Assembly (NCBI GenBank): GCA_902489965.1
Contig: CABUCA010000001.1
Span: 5,428-69,427 of the forward strand
Reading direction: 5' to 3'
Length of the DNA stretch: 64,000 bases
From: an uncultured Collinsella sp.
Lineage (GTDB): Bacteria > Actinomycetota > Coriobacteriia > Coriobacteriales > Coriobacteriaceae
Made by a program: the position numbers and the translations under genes. This document shows positions 60,988 through 64,000 of the stretch, in pieces; the first letter of the stretch is position 1, and every line of letters begins with the position of its first letter. The notes beneath the pieces were generated by a model, which was not told where the DNA came from, made no database searches, and saw nothing but the letters and a program-made list of their open reading frames with translations.

Positions 60988-62031
60988 TTAAAGCTCGACG
61001 GTCACCGAAGCGGGATCCTCCCCTACCAGCTCGGCCAGCATGGGAAGTGCCACGGCGAGCGTCTCGCGAATTGTTCCGTTGTTGGAAAAGCCGGCGGCGG
61101 CATGATGCCCGCCACCGCCAAAGTTGGCAGCAATCTCGGACACATCGAGGTCGCCCTTGGAGCGCAGGTTGCCACGCACCTTGGTATCGCCCTCAATGCC
61201 CTTTAAGAACATGCAGACCTCGACGCCCATCACCGAACGCACCACATCGACCAGGCCGTCGCACTCGTCCGAGGTGACGCCGCAGGCCTCAAGGTCGCTC
61301 TGGTAGGCATAGCTATACGCCACGCGCCCATGCGCGACCGTCTTAATGCGACCCATGACAATGGACTTGAGGTGCAAAAACTCAACGCGCATGCTCTGAT
61401 AAACCTCGAGCGCAACGCGCGCCGGGTCGGCACCGTGGGCAACCAGACGCGAGGCCGCATGGAATGCGGCGGCATCGGCGTTTTGGTACTGGAAACGACC
61501 GGTATCGGTAACCAAGCCACACAGCAGACAGGTCGCAACGCCATCACGTGCGACAATGCCACAATTGTCCAAGAACCGGTCGATGATCATAGCGCAGGCT
61601 GCAGCTTCGACGCGCCTCAGACTGAGCTCGGCAAACTCCTCGCGCGCTGGATGGTGATCGAAGCACACCACATGCGCCGATCGACGCAGCACCTCGGCGG
61701 AGTTGTTCAGGCGTTCGACGACCGGCACGTCCACCGAGATGAACAGGTCCGGATTGCCGGTGTACGCAGATGCCGGCACCAGGCGATCGGAGCCTTCCAT
61801 AAAGCGGTAGATGCGCGGAACCGGGTCATCGTCTGCCAGCAGCAGCGCAATATCCTTGTTGGGGAAAAACTTCATGAGCGAAAGGCCCAGACCCAATACA
61901 GAGCCCAAGGCATCGCCATCGGGAGAAGTGTGTCCCGAAATCGCAATGGAGGACGCACCCTCGATGAGCTCGAGGATGCGTCGCTGAATATCTGCAGACT
62001 CGCACGAGGCGAGGTCGGCGGAATTAGTCAT
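60988..62031 (-). CDS. nrnA: Bifunctional oligoribonuclease/PAP phosphatase NrnA
   Basis: DHH-family phosphoesterase that degrades nanoRNA and pAp. 347 residues with SGHTSPDGDALGSVLGL, VDVPVVERL, the DHH motif VVCFDHHPAREEF and the DHHA1 motif FGGGGHHAAAGF. ATG 62031 overlaps the rbfA stop. Confidence 0.93.
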   Translation of the reverse strand: MTNSADLASCESADIQRRILELIEGASSIAISGHTSPDGDALGSVLGLGLSLMKFFPNKDIALLLADDDPVPRIYRFMEGSDRLVPASAYTGNPDLFISVDVPVVERLNNSAEVLRRSAHVVCFDHHPAREEFAELSLRRVEAAACAMIIDRFLDNCGIVARDGVATCLLCGLVTDTGRFQYQNADAAAFHAASRLVAHGADPARVALEVYQSMRVEFLHLKSIVMGRIKTVAHGRVAYSYAYQSDLEACGVTSDECDGLVDVVRSVMGVEVCMFLKGIEGDTKVRGNLRSKGDLDVSEIAANFGGGGHHAAAGFSNNGTIRETLAVALPMLAELVGEDPASVTVEL

Positions 62032-62434
62032 CTAAAGCTGCCTCCTGGGCGGCATCCGCTATCGGATAGCCGTCCTCGTCCTTTTCGATCGCAAGCGTGG
62101 CGGGAACGTTTTCCAGCGCACGCGTGATGCGCTCGGCCTCATCGGTCGAGCGATCGATGCGAAAATCGAGCTCGGGCGTGACACGCCAATCGAGCGAGCG
62201 AGCCAACAGGCTGCGAATACGGCCCTTGGCGCTTGCGAGCGCCTCCATGACCTCGTCGTAGCGACTCGCATCGCACGACACGTACACACGCGCGAACGAA
62301 CGGTCCACCGCGACCTCGACCGCGGTCAAAGTAACCAGGTCGAGACGCGGATCGGAAACCTCAAAGAGCAGGATATAACCGAGCTTCTCGCGAAGCTGCT
62401 CGCCCAGACGGCGGGTTGCCTGCGTTTGCTTCAT
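62024..62434 (-). CDS. rbfA: Ribosome-binding factor A
   Basis: Needed for late 30S maturation. 136 residues; KH-like fold with TRRLGEQLREKLGYILLFEVSDPRLDLVTLTAVEVAVDRSFARVYVS. A C-terminal Asp/Glu-rich tail. Eleven bases downstream of infB. Confidence 0.95.
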   Translation of the reverse strand: MKQTQATRRLGEQLREKLGYILLFEVSDPRLDLVTLTAVEVAVDRSFARVYVSCDASRYDEVMEALASAKGRIRSLLARSLDWRVTPELDFRIDRSTDEAERITRALENVPATLAIEKDEDGYPIADAAQEAALDD

Positions 62435-62445
62435 AGCGCTACCCC

Positions 62446-64000
62446 CTACTCGGTACGGGCAACCTGGTCGATGCGGTAACCCTCGATCTGGTCGCCGGGC
62501 TTGATGTCCTGGAAGTTCTCCAGGCCAATGCCGCCCTCGGAACCGCTCTTGAGGCTCTTGGCCTCGTCCTTGTAGTGGCGCATCGAGGCGATCTTGCCGT
62601 TGAAGACCACGATGCCGTCGCGCACCAGGCGCACGGAATCGGTCGCGGCGATCTCGCCCTCTTCGACGCGGACACCGGCGGCGATACCGACTTTGGGCAC
62701 CTTAAAGGTGTCCAGGACAGTCGCGGTACCCGTGGCGACCTCGACCTCGGTGGGCTTGAGCATGCCGATACGGGCGGCGTCAAGCTCCTCGAGGCACTTG
62801 TAGATGACGTCGTAACAACGGATCTCGACGCCCTCGCGCTCGGCGGCGGAGCGGGCCTTACCGTCGGGACGGACGCCAAAGCCGATGATGATGGCGTTGG
62901 AGGCGTCGGCCAGAACGACGTCGGTCTCGTTGATTGCGCCAACGGCGGAGTGGATCGTGTTGATGCGAACCTCGGACTGATCCATCTTGTCGAGCGAGTC
63001 CTGAAGGGCCTCGATGGAACCCTGGACGTCGGCCTTGATGATCAGGTTGAGCTCCTTGACCTCGGCGTCGGCGATGGTCTCGAAGAGGTTCTCGAGCGTG
63101 ACGTGCTTGACGCGACTCTGCTCCTCGATACGGGCCTTGAGCGAACGCTCGTCGGCAAGGGCGCGAGCCTCGCGCTCGTCCTCGAACACGCGGAACTCGT
63201 CACCGGCGTTGGGCACGGACTGCAGGCCCAGAATCTCGACGGCGTCGGAGGGACCAGCCTCGGTGACGGCGCGGCCCTTGGGGTCGAGCATGGCGCGGAC
63301 GCGACCGTAGGTAAGGCCGGCGACCAGCGTATCGCCCACGTGCAGGGTACCGCGGGTCACGAGCACGGTAGCAACCGAGCCGCGGCCCTTGTCGAGCTTG
63401 GCCTCGAGGACGTTGCCGGAGGCAAAGGTGTCCGGGTTGGCCTTGAGCTCGAGCACGTCGGCCTGGAGCAGCACGGTCTCCAGAAGTTCGTCGATACCGA
63501 TCTTCTGCTTAGCCGAGATGTTGACGAACATGTTCTGTCCGCCCCACTCCTCGGGGATGACTCCGTACTCGGTGAGCTCCTGACGCACACGGTCGGGGTT
63601 GGCGCCCGGCTTATCGATCTTGTTGACGGCGACGACGATGGGTACGCCGGCGGCCTTGGCGTGGTTGATCGACTCGACGGTCTGGGGCATGACGCCGTCG
63701 TCGGCAGCCACGATCAAAATGACGATGTCGGTCACCTTGGCGCCACGGGCACGCATAGCCGTAAAGGTGGCGTGGCCCGGGGTATCGATGAAGGTGATCT
63801 TACGGTCGTTGATCATGACCTGCGAAGCGCCGATGGCCTGCGTAATGCCGCCCGCCTCGCCGGCAGCAACGCCGGTGTGACGGATGGCGTCGAGCAGCGA
63901 CGTCTTGCCGTGGTCGACGTGGCCCATGACGGTGACGACCGGGGCGCGCGGCTTAAGGTCGGCGGGGCGCTCGACGTTCCGGCCAACGACATCATCAAGC
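62446..64000 (-). CDS. infB: Translation initiation factor IF-2, C-terminal part (cut by window edge)
   Basis: GTPase that places initiator tRNA on the ribosome. The visible 518 codons cover the G domain and domains [44 protein letters not shown], and the C-terminal [17 protein letters not shown]. The frame is open to the right edge ([20 protein letters not shown]), so the Met at 63927 is internal, not the start. The N-terminal low-complexity region lies outside. Confidence 0.97.
   Translation of the reverse strand, partial: LDDVVGRNVERPADLKPRAPVVTVMGHVDHGKTSLLDAIRHTGVAAGEAGGITQAIGASQVMINDRKITFIDTPGHATFTAMRARGAKVTDIVILIVAADDGVMPQTVESINHAKAAGVPIVVAVNKIDKPGANPDRVRQELTEYGVIPEEWGGQNMFVNISAKQKIGIDELLETVLLQADVLELKANPDTFASGNVLEAKLDKGRGSVATVLVTRGTLHVGDTLVAGLTYGRVRAMLDPKGRAVTEAGPSDAVEILGLQSVPNAGDEFRVFEDEREARALADERSLKARIEEQSRVKHVTLENLFETIADAEVKELNLIIKADVQGSIEALQDSLDKMDQSEVRINTIHSAVGAINETDVVLADASNAIIIGFGVRPDGKARSAAEREGVEIRCYDVIYKCLEELDAARIGMLKPTEVEVATGTATVLDTFKVPKVGIAAGVRVEEGEIAATDSVRLVRDGIVVFNGKIASMRHYKDEAKSLKSGSEGGIGLENFQDIKPGDQIEGYRIDQVARTE

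Overview
This 64 kb window is GC-rich bacterial chromosome, almost entirely housekeeping genes. It suggests a gut Coriobacteriia member, most likely a Collinsella-type actinobacterium. The reasons are gene content and sequence style: high GC, several GTG/TTG starts, a Gram-positive PTS, a sigB-like factor beside an RsbW-like protein, a Gram-positive-style asp23-fakA-recG run, and a T-box before ileS. The genus is an inference from remembered family resemblance; no 16S gene is present. I see no prophage, IS transposase or CRISPR array.

Layout. 1-4.4 kb: sugar PTS (start of ptsI, ptsH, a fused fructose-type EIIBCA) and a divergent MurR/RpiR regulator. 4.5-11 kb: recN, nadK, tlyA, xseB, nusB, asp23, efp and a proline peptidase, all on the minus strand. 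11-17.7 kb: alaS, ruvX, mltG, yqeG, aroK and an aroB-like gene whose product has lost the dehydroquinate synthase metal ligands. 17.9-22.5 kb: DUF948 protein, RsbW-like protein, SigB-type sigma factor, AI-2E family permease, rarA. 22.5-27.3 kb: dgt, A24 prepilin peptidase, GT2 glycosyltransferase, rluD, lspA. 27.4-32.7 kb: a structured 3' region, ileS with a T-box leader, a divergent glycerol-dehydrogenase-like gene, DUF523. 32.7-40 kb: ftsH, a cobO/btuR pseudogene, a MATE exporter, a SpoU methyltransferase, folA, thyA, and a divergent DUF134-NifX fusion with a metal-binding tail. 40-55 kb: ffh, ftsY, smc, rnc, acpP, plsX, rpmF, DUF177, a coiled-coil gene, coaD, rsmD, recG, fakA, asp23-2. 55-64 kb: two tRNA-Asn genes, rpoD, dnaG, ribF, truB, nrnA, rbfA and the 3' part of infB.

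Most genes lie on the minus strand in tightly packed operons with ATGA or TAATG overlaps. Only the RpiR regulator, the dehydrogenase, the cobO remnant and the DUF134-NifX gene are on the plus strand. Regulation visible in the sequence includes the isoleucine T-box, a likely RpiR operator, paired palindromes around the DUF134-NifX promoter, a 22-bp palindrome before acpP, and many intrinsic terminators.

The least expected items are: the AroB pseudoenzyme translationally coupled to aroK; the DUF134-NifX fusion with a perfect internal Shine-Dalgarno at the domain junction; the cobO relic; two families of palindromic repeats plus a 152-bp near-palindrome; a heavily structured segment after ileS; and a SigB/RsbW pair in which the RsbW has lost its kinase motifs.
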